From contig JAKJHU010000330.1 in assembly GCA_022316685.1 (NCBI GenBank), positions 52,501 through 116,500 of the forward strand: a stretch of 64,000 nt of DNA. Direction: 5' to 3'. Source of the DNA: Progne subis subis (lineage: Eukaryota > Chordata > Aves > Passeriformes > Hirundinidae). Shown piece after piece: positions 54,151 through 64,000 of this stretch. The translations under genes were made by a program, and so were the position numbers. Position 1 is the stretch's first letter, and every line of letters starts with the position of its first letter. Below the pieces are notes generated by a model that saw only the letters and a list, made by a program, of their open reading frames with translations, ran no database searches and had not been told where the DNA came from.

Positions 54151-55443
54151 GTGACCCCAGAAATAAGAGGAAATAATTTAGCAGATCAGGAAGCTAAGGA
54201 TGCAGCAGAAAGTGGAGCTGAAAGAGTTACGTTAATATTAACTCCAAATGAGAAAAAATTGGAAATCCCAAAGTTTAGTGAAGCAGAGAAAAAAGAATTA
54301 AACAAGACAGGAGGAGAACAGTCTGAATCAGGGAAATGGAAACTTCCTAATGGAAGACAATTACTTAATAAAATACTGGCTAGAAAAATATTAGAAGATA
54401 TGCATCAGAAAACCCACTGGGGTACTCAGGCCTTGTGTGATCATTTTTTAAGGGACTATGGATGCATTGGGATTTTTGGAGTAGCAAAGCAAGTAACTGA
54501 AAATTGTATAATTTGCCAAATGATAAAAAAAAGGTGATGAGAAAAACAACATTAAGAGGTTGTGAGTTAGCTCTTTGACCATTTCAAAGTATCCAAGTAG
54601 ATTTTACTGATCTTCCTCAAGTACAAAGATGGAAGTATTTATTAGTAATGACAGACCATCTAACTCATTGGGTAGAAGCAGTTCCCACTACCAAGGCCTC
54701 AGCCAACATGGCAAGTAAAACCCTTTTAGAACAGATTTTTCCCAGATACAGAATGGTTAATAGAATAGACTCAGACAGAGGAACACATTTTACGTCAAGT
54801 GTTACAACAAATAATTCAATCTTTAGGGATAAAATGGGAGCTGCATACCCCATGGCATCCACAGAGTTCTGGTCGTGTAGAAAGGATGAACCAGACTTTA
54901 GAGAGAACTTTGACCAAATTAATAGTTGAAACCCAAATGTCATGGGTACAATGCCTACCTTTGGCCTTATTGAGGATCCAAACACAAGCCCAGGTCAGAC
55001 CTGGGAGTGTCACCCTATGAAATGATGTTTGAGTTACCCTTTTTAACCACCCAACATGAAAATGCTACCTATGAGGTAAGGGAAATGAGTGTTAAAAGAT
55101 ACGTTAACACCATTGCAAAAACTCTTGAAAACCTATGGTTGAAAGGAATAATCCCTCAAACCACACCTTTAGACTTTAAAATCCATAATGTTCATCCAGG
55201 GGAATGGGTGCTAGTAAAAACCTGGAAAGAACAATCTTTAACTCCTCAATGGGAAGGTCCTTTTCAGGTATTGCTGACGACCAAGGCTGCAATCTGGACC
55301 AAGGAACGAGGGTGGATCCACGCCAGCAGAATCAAAGGACCTGTGGAAGAACCTAAGGAGTGGACGATTGCATCTGAACCTGGTGATACAAAACTGATTC
55401 TTAAACAGGGACTGGGTGGTAATGATCTGGGAAGACCCAAATA
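54151..55443 (+). pseudogene. pol: Integrase (ERV-5)
   Basis: 54151-54537 contains the RNase H tail and the integrase zinc domain (MHQKTHWG and CIICQ giving the His/Cys pairs). The core begins near 54597 (VDFTDLP, first Asp) and continues in frame 54648-54929 (IDSDRGTHFTSS, second Asp). It then shifts to 54799-55020 with SSGRVERMNQTLERTL around the third acidic residue, and shifts again to 55007-55444 with the C-terminal domain (GPFQVLLTTKAAIW, WIHASRIKGP). Three frameshifts and one stop are needed to follow it. The stop after DLGRPK at 55442 ends pol. Confidence 0.88.
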
Positions 55444-55579
55444 GTCCAAAAAACATACCCAGGATCACATCTAATTGGGAGATAAGGCCAAAGCTTATAT
55501 CAGTGGTTTCAAGTACCACCTGGACAAGCTTTGAGACGCCTCCAATACCCTCCATGGGGAGGAATACTTCCACTCCAAA

Positions 55580-55969
55580 CAGGAGGATCAGGACTGTTTT
55601 CGGACAGAGAACTCTTGTATTCACGCCTTAGCCTGTGATTTATGCAAAGAGGAATAGGAGTTGCAACTTCCATCAGTGCCAGACCAAATTCCCTGTTTGA
55701 TCCACGCAAATACCAGACATGCTAGCTGGGTTAAATGTAAATGTTTAGATTGTGGGAAGAATTGGTATTGTAGTTCACACAAGCGACACTCTCGTTGCAG
55801 GAAGTGTCAAGGGCCAAATCGATCTCCTATGCAGGCAGAATTCGAAGAAACTGAAATAATAACTTTGTTTTGTGGATGGGAATTATTAGTGCCTGTTGAA
55901 TGGGAGATACCTGAAGAACAGTGGAAACGACAGTTAAGGAGCGTCAGAAACGATTTGTCTGGAAATTAG
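55580..55969 (+). CDS. Cys-rich accessory-like ORF between pol and env (ERV-5)
   Basis: In one frame: first a CX5CX2C cluster (CIHALACDLC, 55616-55645), a TAG at 55655-55657, then a 102-codon open stretch (55661-55969; opens with TTG, first ATG near codon 58). The open stretch contains CKCLDCGKNWYC, CSSHKRHSRC and CRKC: CX2CX5CSSX6CX2C, the same spacing as the ERV-2 ORF at 4597-4824. The first cluster matches the CX5CX2C of ORF A in ERV-3. The C-terminal 45 residues are acidic then basic (EEQWKRQLRSVRND). Its position between pol and env, overlapping neither, is that of accessory genes in complex retroviruses. A zinc-binding protein is inferred. The internal stop means it is broken or spliced. 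Confidence 0.5.
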
Positions 55970-56051
55970 CTAAGAGGAAGCGACAAGGAAATAGAAGGCA
56001 AGACCAGATTGGCCTCTGTATTCGCCACCAAGAAGATCAAATACACCTGCT

Positions 56052-57760
56052 GTGGTTTGCAACCCCATAGGCATGGGAGGTGGGAGTATAAGCCATACTG
56101 GACCTCTGTTACTCCTTTTTCTGTCACTCAAGTTTTGTCTTCTCCCTTTTGGGATATCGACAAGGCCATGTTACAGATGTTACCAAAAGCTGTACATGGA
56201 AAGACACCGAGGTTCTTTTTTCATTTCTCACACTCATGTCAACAGCCACTGTTATAACCCATCCAAATCAGGCAATTGCATACATAAAGGGAAAAAGTAC
56301 TGGATTGCAGAGAATTTAGGAACAAGTGGTAGCAGGATGGGAAGTCAGTGCCCAAAAGAGAAGAGATGGATTTGTTTTACCTACATTATTGGGCAAAAAA
56401 CACAGGATTTAGTAAAAGAGCAGTTGATAAGCAAAAAGACTAAGTCAGTACAACCACTTAAGCCTGTGCCAATTTCGATCAATGATTTGTATACCAAACT
56501 TGAACAGCGATTAGAAAAAGAAATAGATATCTCAAGGATGGGTAAAAATCAGTTTGTAGAATTGGGGGAAAGAATAAGTAAGGAGCTTAACATAACCAAT
56601 TGTTGGGTCTGTGGAGGGGCTTTGATGTCAGAATGGCCATGGAAAGGCAGCAGCTTAGGCCTAATTGAGCTTCTAAAATGGAACCAAGCAAGTACAAGTG
56701 GAGAAAACAGACCAGAAGGGTGGATTTTAAGCTCAACACTGATAGGGGAAGAATGTCTCTGGCACACTGGGAAAAGGTTCCTTCATGAAGTAGGAAAAAC
56801 ATCTGTAAAAGATATAAGGTTAGTAATGGAACTTCTGTATGGTGAGTCCCAGAAGCACCAACCATGTATTGGACCCAAGAAAAAGCAAAAAAAGTGAATT
56901 GTAAGTATGGTAACAAAACAAAACTTTTTCAATGTAATGATACAGGTAAAAATCCTTACTGTGGCATCCTGGAAATTTCCAAATTTTGTGAGAATACAGA
57001 TCAACAAAAATTTAACTATTGGAAAGCTCCAGACGGCTCATTTTGGATATGTGGAAAAAGAGCATACCCAAAACTCCCCTCTCAGTGGAAAGGGAGCTGC
57101 ACCCTGGGAATTATACAGCCAGGATTTTTTCTTTTACCAGGACCTGATGGGGATCAATTAGGGATACCAGTTTATGAGGATCTAAAGAGAAACAAAAGAG
57201 AATTGATTGGAGGATTCCAAACATGGGGAGATGAGGAATGGCCCCCTGAACGCATACTGGAAACATATGGGCCAGCCACCTGGGCACAAGATGGGAGTTG
57301 GGGATATCGAACCCCAATTTATATGCTAAATTGTATTATAAGTCTTCAAGCTGCTGTAGAGATAACAAATAAAACTGGTCAGGCAATGGAATTAATATAA
57401 AGGCAACGAACCCAAACAAGAGCGGCTGTGTATCAGAATAGATTGGCTTTAGACTATCTATTAGCTGAAGAAGGGGGTGTTTGTGGAAAGTTCAATACAT
57501 CAGATTGTTGTTTAAAAATAGATGACAATGGAGATGCCGTCCTGGACATAGTCAATGATATCAGAAATATCGCCCACGTACCAGATCAAAAGTGGGAATC
57601 AATGCTAAATACTAGCTGGTGGGATAATGTGTTGGGAGTAGAATGATGGAAAAAGTTAGGCTTCTTCCTTTTATGTGCTACAGCTGGTCTAATATTTCTT
57701 CCTTGTTTGATCCCCTGTTTCATTCAGCTCATCACCAGTGTAGTACAAGGCATGTAATTA
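56052..57760 (+). pseudogene. env: Env: SU and TM subunits (ERV-5)
   Basis: The frame 56052-56897 starts with an ATG, a hydrophobic signal segment (residues about 17-34), and SU with CWVCGG near 56603, the CxxC that disulfide-links to TM in gamma-type Env. A frameshift near 56870-56897 moves to 56864-57400, which includes the furin-type site RNKR at 57188-57199. TAA at 57398-57400 interrupts TM; the frame resumes to 57646 with the matching CX6CC (57482-57511). Another stop at 57644 precedes the membrane span (KLGFFLLCATAGLIFLPC). So the layout is of covalently linked gamma-type Env, defective by one frameshift and two stops. Confidence 0.88.
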
Positions 57761-57929
57761 GTGGATATTGACCAAAATTTGCTTACAACGCCACCACAAA
57801 GGATTATGGTGTTAAAGAACAAAATAATATAGAAGACCCCTTCAAAAAAGTGAGATTGATTTAGGAAAAAAATGAGCAAATAATGAAGGCTAGAAAACAA
57901 TGAATATTGCTCAAGCCAAATTAATGATA

Positions 57930-57947
57930 AAAAGAAAGAGGGAGGTT
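57930..57947 (+). promoter_or_regulatory. ERV-5 polypurine tract
   Basis: AAAAGAAAGAGGGAGG followed by T-T just before the TGTG of the 3' LTR. Confidence 0.85.
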
Positions 57948-58492
57948 TGTGAAAAATGCATATTATATGGCTCTACGCAAGATATTTACTATATGTATTA
58001 TGTTGTATTGATTGTTAATGTTGTATTAATATTTTGATAGTATGGTAAATGTAGTTTTGTAGTTAAAATGTAGTTTTAATATGCCAACCACAGGAAAACG
58101 TAAATCTTTCAGAGAAAAAAAAGAATTTACTACTTCCTTATCAGAAGAGACCAACTCCTCCTGCCTTGCCCTGAAGACACCATAGAGATTAAAGGAAAAA
58201 AGTGACACTAACCAGAGACAATTCTTTGTTTGAATGGAATTTATGCATCATGTATGAAATGTATGAATATTCAACAGGCTATTGCTTTAAAGAGATAATC
58301 CTTTGTTAACGGGGGTCCTTCTTCAGAGCTTTTTTGCTTGGGGAGGCACCCAGATGTCTGTAACTTTGTTTTTATTGTCTCGTATTGTCCTAACCCTAAT
58401 TGTTCAATTTTTTACTCTAATTCTATTTTTATAACCATCTTATTTACTATTAAACTTTCAAAAATTTAAAAACGAGTGATTAGCATTTTTCA
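57948..58492 (+). repeat. ERV-5 3' LTR
   Basis: Pairs with 48755-49318. Ends TTTTTCA at 58492, immediately followed by the interior of another LTR. Confidence 0.92.
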
Positions 58493-58976
58493 GAAGGAAT
58501 ATAAGACTGTTAAGCCTCCTCTGCCCAGAAACCCATTGAACAGTGATGAAGACAGGAGGAGTCCTACCAAGGGTTCATTTATCACATTTGCATTGAAAAG
58601 GTAGAAAGGTCAGAATGAGGAAGACTTCTTTACTTCCTCATTTTGGGGATCTCTCCCCAAGAAAAGGACCACCGACACATTTCAAAGAACAAACTCTGCT
58701 TGCTTAATAGCTTTTGAGCTAATTACCATACGAAGCGGGGAATGGGATGTACCAGAGTTATGAATATGCATTTGTGTTTTGGGTATTTAATACTTTTGTA
58801 AATAAAAGGACTCTGTGATCACCTGTAAACTGCGGTGTGAATTTGGGAGCTATCCCACAAGCTGCCCGGTGTTGTAATAAACATACACTTTCTAACTTTA
58901 AACTGTTAGAGAGGTTTTGTCCGTCACAGTTGGGTATCGATACTAGATCAGTACTCACATTTTCTTTAATAAGTCA
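58493..58976 (+). repeat. 5'-truncated LTR remnant, same family as 27420-28084
   Basis: Sense. Aligns with the reverse complement of the solo LTR from its middle (AGAAACCCATT region) to the shared AATAAGTCA end; AATAAA at 58877. The missing 5' half is not upstream of ERV-5 at 48755. Confidence 0.8.
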
Positions 58977-60600
58977 AGATGACCTTGCTTACATAGATTC
59001 TGGACAATGACCAGGGATTGGACACTAAGGTTGCCACCTCTGCACTCCACTGGCCAGGCTAGAAGTCCATCAACTGTCCCTCATCAGAGAGGAATGTGAA
59101 AACAACCACTTTGTTTATGTTACAAGCATGAGAAGGCTCCACTACAGAAATGTCAACATTCACAGAAGGCTAAAACTCAGGGCCAACAGCCAGCCCATTC
59201 TGATACACCGCCACCCTGGTTTGGGATAATTGCTTTGCTAGTAGCTCCAGGGCTCTTGCTGTTTTATTAGTGGGGTTTTTCTTTTTTACAACTGTTTGCA
59301 ATTTAATATTACAGTTCAACATATATATAGGGGTTCGGTATCCCCAGCTTCCATCCTGAGCCCAGGTAATGGTTCTGTATTATTCAATAATTTTTTTTCT
59401 GGTGGCCATTCTTCATCTCTCCAAGTCTGAGTCCCTCCTGTTAGATCTCGTTTCCATTTTCGGTGTATTTGCTCTTATAGTGGTTTTCCCAATATCCTGT
59501 CTTGTGGTTTTGGTAACAAAAAAACCCTGGTTGTATTATCCCAATTGTAGAACTGCCTCTCCAGTCCTTAGGTAACTTACTATAGGCCCATTTCCACAAA
59601 TTCCAAAATGTACCTTCAGGAGTGTCCCTGTCTATTGTGGTCCTTGGGAGGTTTTCCAAAAATGTCTTTAGATTTTCTACCTTCTGGACAGGATTTCCTA
59701 TGCTCCTATTGCACTAAAATAACCCTGATTCCTTTACTGTGCAATTATTGTTATTAAACGGACTCCAGTATTTATTAGGTGCCTCCAGCCACTACCAATT
59801 AGCTGTAGAGTTTGTGGTATATACCTTCTTCCAGGGAGTCTCTCCTACTTTGGTTTTAGAAGTATTCCTTTTTTGGGGGGGAACAAACACTTGTTCCTTA
59901 CCACTGAATCTGTTAGTACCCATTCTTTAGGACTGTCTTCTGGTTTGGTAATTTTACTTCAATTCCATTTTAAAATTTGCTTAACCTCTAGCCCTGCACA
60001 CCTCTATGGCTGCTGTTTTGTCATATGGGATCTTTTATAAATCTTGCAATTAAAAACATTTAATTCAGCTGCTACTTGCCGCATCAAGTCTAAAAATAAA
60101 TTTTGGCTCAAGGTGGGAAAATTTAATTCGGACACCTTCTTTTTAGGTTCTCACAGAAATCAGAATCTGGGTTTTCAGGCTGTGTTGTTTTCTTTATAGT
60201 TTTTATTGCCTTTTGAACTCAACTTTCTTTATACTGATCCTGTACTCCCCTGTTATCAGAATGTCCTTGCATGACTGATTTGGTGAAACATATATTCCTC
60301 TCCCCTGGGACATACATAGCTGCTAATTTTCTTCCTTTTTCTTTGTTTTGGCCTGTCTAAAATTCTTGTCCACTCTCAGTACATTTTTGCAACTTCTCCT
60401 GGGCAAAGTATTTTGCATTCACACGAGTGTTTCCTACCGTGGCGGATATAAAGCCTCGTCCATATCGGACGGTTTGATAACACTGGGTGCATGACCCTGC
60501 CCAGGCCGGATTTAGACTCAAGGTAGTAATTATGAGTAGGGGTCCAGTATAACAGTACCCTTCCATTCCACCAGCCTATAGGGTTGCCACCAACAGTTGG
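58977..60600 (-). pseudogene. env: Env remnant (ERV-6)
   Basis: ATG at 60566 with the same 69-codon start as ERV-1 (MEGYCYTGPLLIITT...). SU and TM pieces follow; the frame at 59441-59659 reads GTFWNLWKWAYSKLP and GIIQPGFF, matching ERV-5 Env around 57030-57130. TM pieces (YMLNCNIKLQ) lie near 59230-59320. Many stops, one run of G at 59874-59881. Confidence 0.75.
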
Positions 60601-60881
60601 GGTCTGCATCTTTTTCATGGCAAGGGTAGGGGTTAATCTCGTCTTGCCCCCTGATGTTGCTTTTTGGGTTTTTTTTCACCCACTGACTCTTTACTCTCTC
60701 TTAATTCTTTGTCTTTACCTGGTAGGTTGTCAAGGTCACACTCCACTCTTTTAAGATCTGGTTTTGCCCACAAATTGTGTTTAGTCTTGTTCACCCATAG
60801 CTTCCACTATTTTTTATTATCCTGGCGTACTCAGCCTGTTGTCACTAATATTTTCAGTGCTAGATCTGTTTCCTTCTGGAT

Positions 60882-61082
60882 CTAACTTTCACAACTCAAA
60901 CAAAGGCCTCTCGGAATCCTGGCTCCCGATAAGTGGGCATACCACAACTCTCTACATTCTATGTACCTAAAACAGCCCCAGGGGTTACAGTCACAATTCA
61001 GGCTGGTACATTCTACTTCTCTTGGTCTTTTTAGGTGGTTTTTAGGATGTCTCCTCAACATTCTCTTGCCCTTCTTTTCCAA
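60882..61082 (-). pseudogene. Cys-rich accessory-like ORF (ERV-6)
   Basis: Inverted counterpart of 1206-1406. All 66 codons stay open and every cysteine is kept, with the few changes in the basic N-terminal half. Same slot between pol and env. Confidence 0.5.
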
Positions 61083-61089
61083 AGTTATT

Positions 61090-62210
61090 TGTAGATCCCT
61101 GGGCTGAGAGGTGATTTTCCGCTGTGGCCATTGGTGGTTCCACTGGTTCTTTGACTTTTGATGCGTGAGTCCACCCTTTCTTTGCTGTTCTCACCGATGT
61201 GTCTGTTGTTAAGAGAGTTAAATACAGACCTTCCCATTTTGGGGTTAAAGTCTCTTCTTTCCAGCTTTTAATAAATACTCAGTCTCCTGGTTGTATCTTA
61301 TGAATTTTAAACCCCAGTGGTCCCGTTTGGGCTAGCATTCCTTTTTCCCTTAACTTGGTCACATGCTGTCCAATTGTTTGGATATAATTTAGAATGGATA
61401 TATCTTCAACCATTATTGATGTTTGGGGTATTTCCTGGGAATATGGCATTCCATAAAGCATTTCATATGTTTAAAGCCCCGTATCTGCATTAGGAAGTCT
61501 TCTTATGTCAAGCAAGGCTAGAGGTAAACATTTTAGCCATGGCATCTTAGCCTCAATCATTCATTTGCTTAATTGTTGTTTCATAGTTTGGTTCATCCTT
61601 TCCACCCTCCCAGAACTCTGAGGGTGCCAAGGAGTATAATATTCCCAGGAAATACCCATGGCTTGTGCTACACCCTTAATAACACTAGAGGTAAAATGGG
61701 GGCCCTGATCAAATGCAATGGCCCCAATAACTCCAAGATCGGGAATTAATCTTGTTCCAATAGTATTTTAACTACAAATTTGGCAGTGGTCCCTTGCAGC
61801 TGGGCAAGCTTTTACCCAGTGAGTGATTAGTTGGACTACTAGCACTAAAAGATACTTCCATCTACCAACTTTCAGAAGCTCAGTATAATCCACTTGAACC
61901 CTCTTCAAAGGTCGGTATGCTATTTTTCTACCCCCTGTCGCAGGTTTGTCTCATTACCTTCTTGTTAACGTTCTGACAGGTAAGATGCCCTTGTGTTATT
62001 TGTGTGGCTCTTTTAGAAGTTCTAATACAGCCACAATACTTTAAAAAAATTATCACACAAGGCCCTTGCTCCCCAGTGAGTGCATTCATGTAATTGGTTT
62101 AAAATCCTTCATGCACAGGCCTTGGGCAAAATTTCTCTTCCGTCCAAGAGTACACATTTTCCCCTGTTCTTTCTTAGCCTCTAATTTTTAATAGGTTCCT
62201 CCTCTGAGAG
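61090..62210 (-). pseudogene. pol: Integrase remnant (ERV-6)
   Basis: Inverse of 175-1200, with short open pieces such as 61279-61461 (C-terminal domain). Stops and indels throughout. Confidence 0.75.
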
Positions 62211-62269
62211 CTATAAGCTTTTGGCAGCTCTTCCCAAACCTCTGTTGCATTTACCTGAATTGATGTTGT

Positions 62270-62275
62270 GGTTTT

Positions 62276-62312
<37 letters not shown>

Positions 62313-62370
62313 GTTTTTTGTTTTTGTTTTTGTTTTTGGGGTTTTTTTGTTTTGTTTTGTTTTTAATTTA
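62270..62370 (+). repeat. T-rich / (TTTTG)n tract
   Basis: T run at 62272-62290 followed by TTTTG/GTTT repeats. Its complement is the oligo(A) at the window start in ERV-1. Confidence 0.9.
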
Positions 62371-62399
62371 AAAGCTGATTTTTTCACAGCCTAGTCAGC

Positions 62400-63025
62400 T
62401 GTGTTATTTCCCATTGCTAAATATCTCATTCCCCTCTAATGGCCTTTTACATATATTACCGCTATCTCTTTTGGTCCCTTTAGTGCTTCAAGCACTTTGA
62501 GTATCAATTCTTAATGAATCAACCTTTTCCCTCAGATGTTGATCAAACCTCTTTCTTTCCAAATCTTCCTAAAGGTATGTACAATCCCAAAGGCATATTT
62601 TGAATCAGTATAAAGAGTCTCCACTTTGTCTTTTAGGAGTTCTAAAGCATATACTCACAAGTCTGAGATGACCAGCTGGAACTTAATCTTCTCGTCTCTA
62701 TCGCTAGCATATTTTTTCCATCAACAACTGTACACCCTGATCTTCACTTCCCTTCCCTTCTAACACCCTCGATGAACCATCTGAAATATTTCTCTCCTTC
62801 AGATAATTCCATCTCACTTAGATCAGGGCTTATTTTAGTTTGTCATTCAACTAACTCCACACAATCATAAATCAGCTCCTCAGTTGGCTTCCCATACAAA
62901 ATTTGAGCAGGATTCTGGGCAGGAGTAACCTTATGCTCCAGTTGGGGGGACTGTATCATGATAGCTTCATATTTTAAAATCCAGATATTAGTAAGCCACT
63001 TTTCTGCTTTCTGATGTAAGATGAC
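62400..63025 (-). pseudogene. pol: RNase H remnant (ERV-6)
   Basis: The minus frame 62843-63091 (its distal end lies in the LTR) reads QKAEKWLTNIWILKYEAI, the counterpart of ERV-5 QKAEKWLTDSRMLKYEAI. A further piece near 62580-62640 reads a Tyr-Ala-Phe-Gly RNase H strand. Cut at 63026 by an LTR. Confidence 0.75.
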
Positions 63026-63573
63026 TGTCACGATGCATGATGTCGTACAAACGGGGGTTGTGATGGTTCGTCTACCGTTCTCAGAGTGCAAAACACAACA
63101 CAGGGGATTTCAATATTAGGCAAAACAAATGCCAAAAGTAAAAAAAAAAAACAAACCACCTTTTATTGATTGACCACAACAAATGCAATAGAGGGATTAA
63201 GAGTGAGAGAAAGAGGTAGAGAAAGAGAGAAAGAGGGGATATAGCTACCAAACGTGGAGACAAAATCTTCATGTTCCTGTCGATGGATCTGCCTGTCACA
63301 TCGGGGAGAGTCTCTCAAAATCTCTGGTTCACTCAGGGGTTGTTATCATAGTCCTCCATCGCAGGGGGAACAGGTAGTCCATGTTCTCAGCAGTAAGCGA
63401 GAGCCATTATCTTCTTGGTCCAACGACCACACCTGCAGGCAAACATCTCGTTTTGGTAAAGCCAGCCCCCACCCCCCATATTGGGGTTGTAGGGGTCTCA
63501 TGTCTCAGTCCTTGAGAGGAGCTTTGTACAGAGGTCTCAGTCCTTGGGATGGGGTTTCAATCTCCATCTGTCA
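63026..63573 (-). mobile_element. Probable solo LTR, antisense
   Basis: On the minus strand TGACAGATGG...CGTGACA, with AATAAA at 63167-63162 and an A-rich run nearby. The hexamer GTCACG occurs at both boundaries (63027, 63570) but would conflict with TG...CA ends, so it is probably not a target duplication. Ends tentative. Confidence 0.4.
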
Positions 63574-64000
63574 CGGTGGTTGTGGAGCAGATGAGGGATC
63601 TTCTGTGGGGGACCACCAAAGTTACCCCAGAAAGTCCACTTGGCCAAGAGGTGGGAAAATTCATAGGCTATTGTCGTGAAGCAGGGACTGTGCAGCAGGT
63701 GCAATCTTCAGGTACAGAAACTGCCATAACACTGCTCAAAGCCAGTGTACTATGGCGTGGTGACACAGGAAAATGCACCTGTGGACGATTGGCAAGCATC
63801 CACCTCGAGCAGGCCAGAACTGCAGTGGGGTCCTCAGGGTCCTTATGATGATCGTGAGGCAAATGAGGGGAACTTCAGACAGACTCTTACACCAAGTCCA
63901 GGGTGCTCAATGGCCGGTCAGTTTGATGAGTGTGTGTGGCTCTGGACGCTTCCCTTGGAGCGTGTCCAAGGCATGGAATGTTGAAGCTGTCCCTAGCCGT
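63574..64000 (+). other. Unidentified coding-like segment, then CR1-related tail
   Basis: An open frame runs from the LTR to 63848 and reads EQMRDLLWGTTKVTPESPLG and EVGKFIGYCREAG, then appears to shift to another frame (63745-63984). It could be gag of another ERV; I do not recognise it. 63930-63990 repeats the complement of 47890-47950. Confidence 0.3.

Larger units (their letters stand above)
48755..58492 (+). mobile_element. ERV-5: 9.7 kb gammaretrovirus-like provirus, iMet primer site
   Basis: Paired LTRs (48755-49318, 57948-58492), an initiator-Met tRNA primer site, a repeat-bearing leader, gag, protease, RT/RNase H, integrase, a Cys-rich ORF, env, a purine tract and the 3' LTR. It is the most complete element here but broken in every gene. 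LTRs agree at roughly nine bases in ten by eye, so the insertion is old. No target duplication is visible, and the right flank is the middle of another LTR. Confidence 0.92.
58977..63025 (-). mobile_element. ERV-6: antisense gammaretrovirus-like fragment, inverted partner of ERV-1
   Basis: Minus-strand order: RNase H (62400-63025), integrase, Cys-rich ORF, env. The part 59875-62290 matches ERV-1 (1-2412) in inverse at about 19 of 20 bases by eye. ERV-6 extends further on both sides: env beyond the ERV-1 cut, and RNase H beyond a T-rich tract. It is bounded by LTR sequence on both ends but not as a regular provirus. Confidence 0.85.

Noticed and set aside
63027..63575. GTCACG target-site duplication around the last LTR
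   Set aside because: Using it would leave LTR ends that are not TG...CA; the hexamer match may be chance.
1..64000. Large palindromic amplicon of the sex-chromosome type
   Set aside because: Inverted similarity is limited to ERV, LTR and CR1-like pieces; the long non-ERV duplication (17467/39041) is direct.

Overview
The window looks like genomic DNA from a bird, most likely a passerine. The evidence is CR1 LINE 3' ends with the usual terminal octamer-like tails, an OR14-like olfactory receptor relic, a tandem C2H2 zinc-finger relic of the passerine type, and a very high load of endogenous retroviruses (ERVs). No bacterial or phage features were seen. I found no gene that can be called intact with confidence; the best candidate is a small TATA-driven single-exon ORF at 10960-11787. 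Species, and W-linked or unplaced status, cannot be settled from the sequence.

Layout. 1-2412: ERV-1, a sense integrase / Cys-rich ORF / env fragment. 2413-9413: ERV-2, a 7.0 kb broken provirus with paired 0.6 kb LTRs. 9414-12590: GC-rich DNA with the TATA-driven ORF. 12590-14247: two CR1 3' ends around a degenerate minisatellite. 15713-16640: an olfactory receptor pseudogene (minus strand). 17467-20922: the first copy of a ~3 kb segmental duplication; the second is 39041-42032, direct orientation, each with the same five-unit ~150 bp tandem array. 23580-26360: minisatellites, a CR1 and a zinc-finger pseudogene (minus), followed by a CpG-rich stretch cut by an antisense solo LTR (27420-28084). 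29705-37190: ERV-3, antisense, truncated inside pol. 37805-38360: another solo LTR. 42033-44505: ERV-4, with integrase, then dUTPase, then env. 48755-58492: ERV-5, a 9.7 kb provirus with paired LTRs and an initiator-Met tRNA primer site. 58493-58976: a truncated LTR. 58977-63025: ERV-6, antisense, whose central part is a near-identical inverted copy of ERV-1. 63026-63573: a probable solo LTR.

The most interesting theme is that several of these gammaretrovirus-like elements carry cysteine-rich ORFs beyond gag-pro-pol-env. In ERV-1, ERV-3, ERV-5 and ERV-6 the ORFs lie between pol and env; in ERV-2 one lies upstream of the gag remnant. They share exact cysteine spacings in two subgroups. ERV-3 carries two that share a CxKHGxxC...CxxC core, with one of them tandemly duplicated together with the env leader, plus a coiled-coil-like ORF between env and the 3' LTR. 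This resembles the accessory gene layout of complex retroviruses and may be undescribed.

All retroviral genes here are broken by stops, frameshifts or deletions and are described only as relics. Identities and family assignments rest on reading motifs by eye; no alignment or database search was run.
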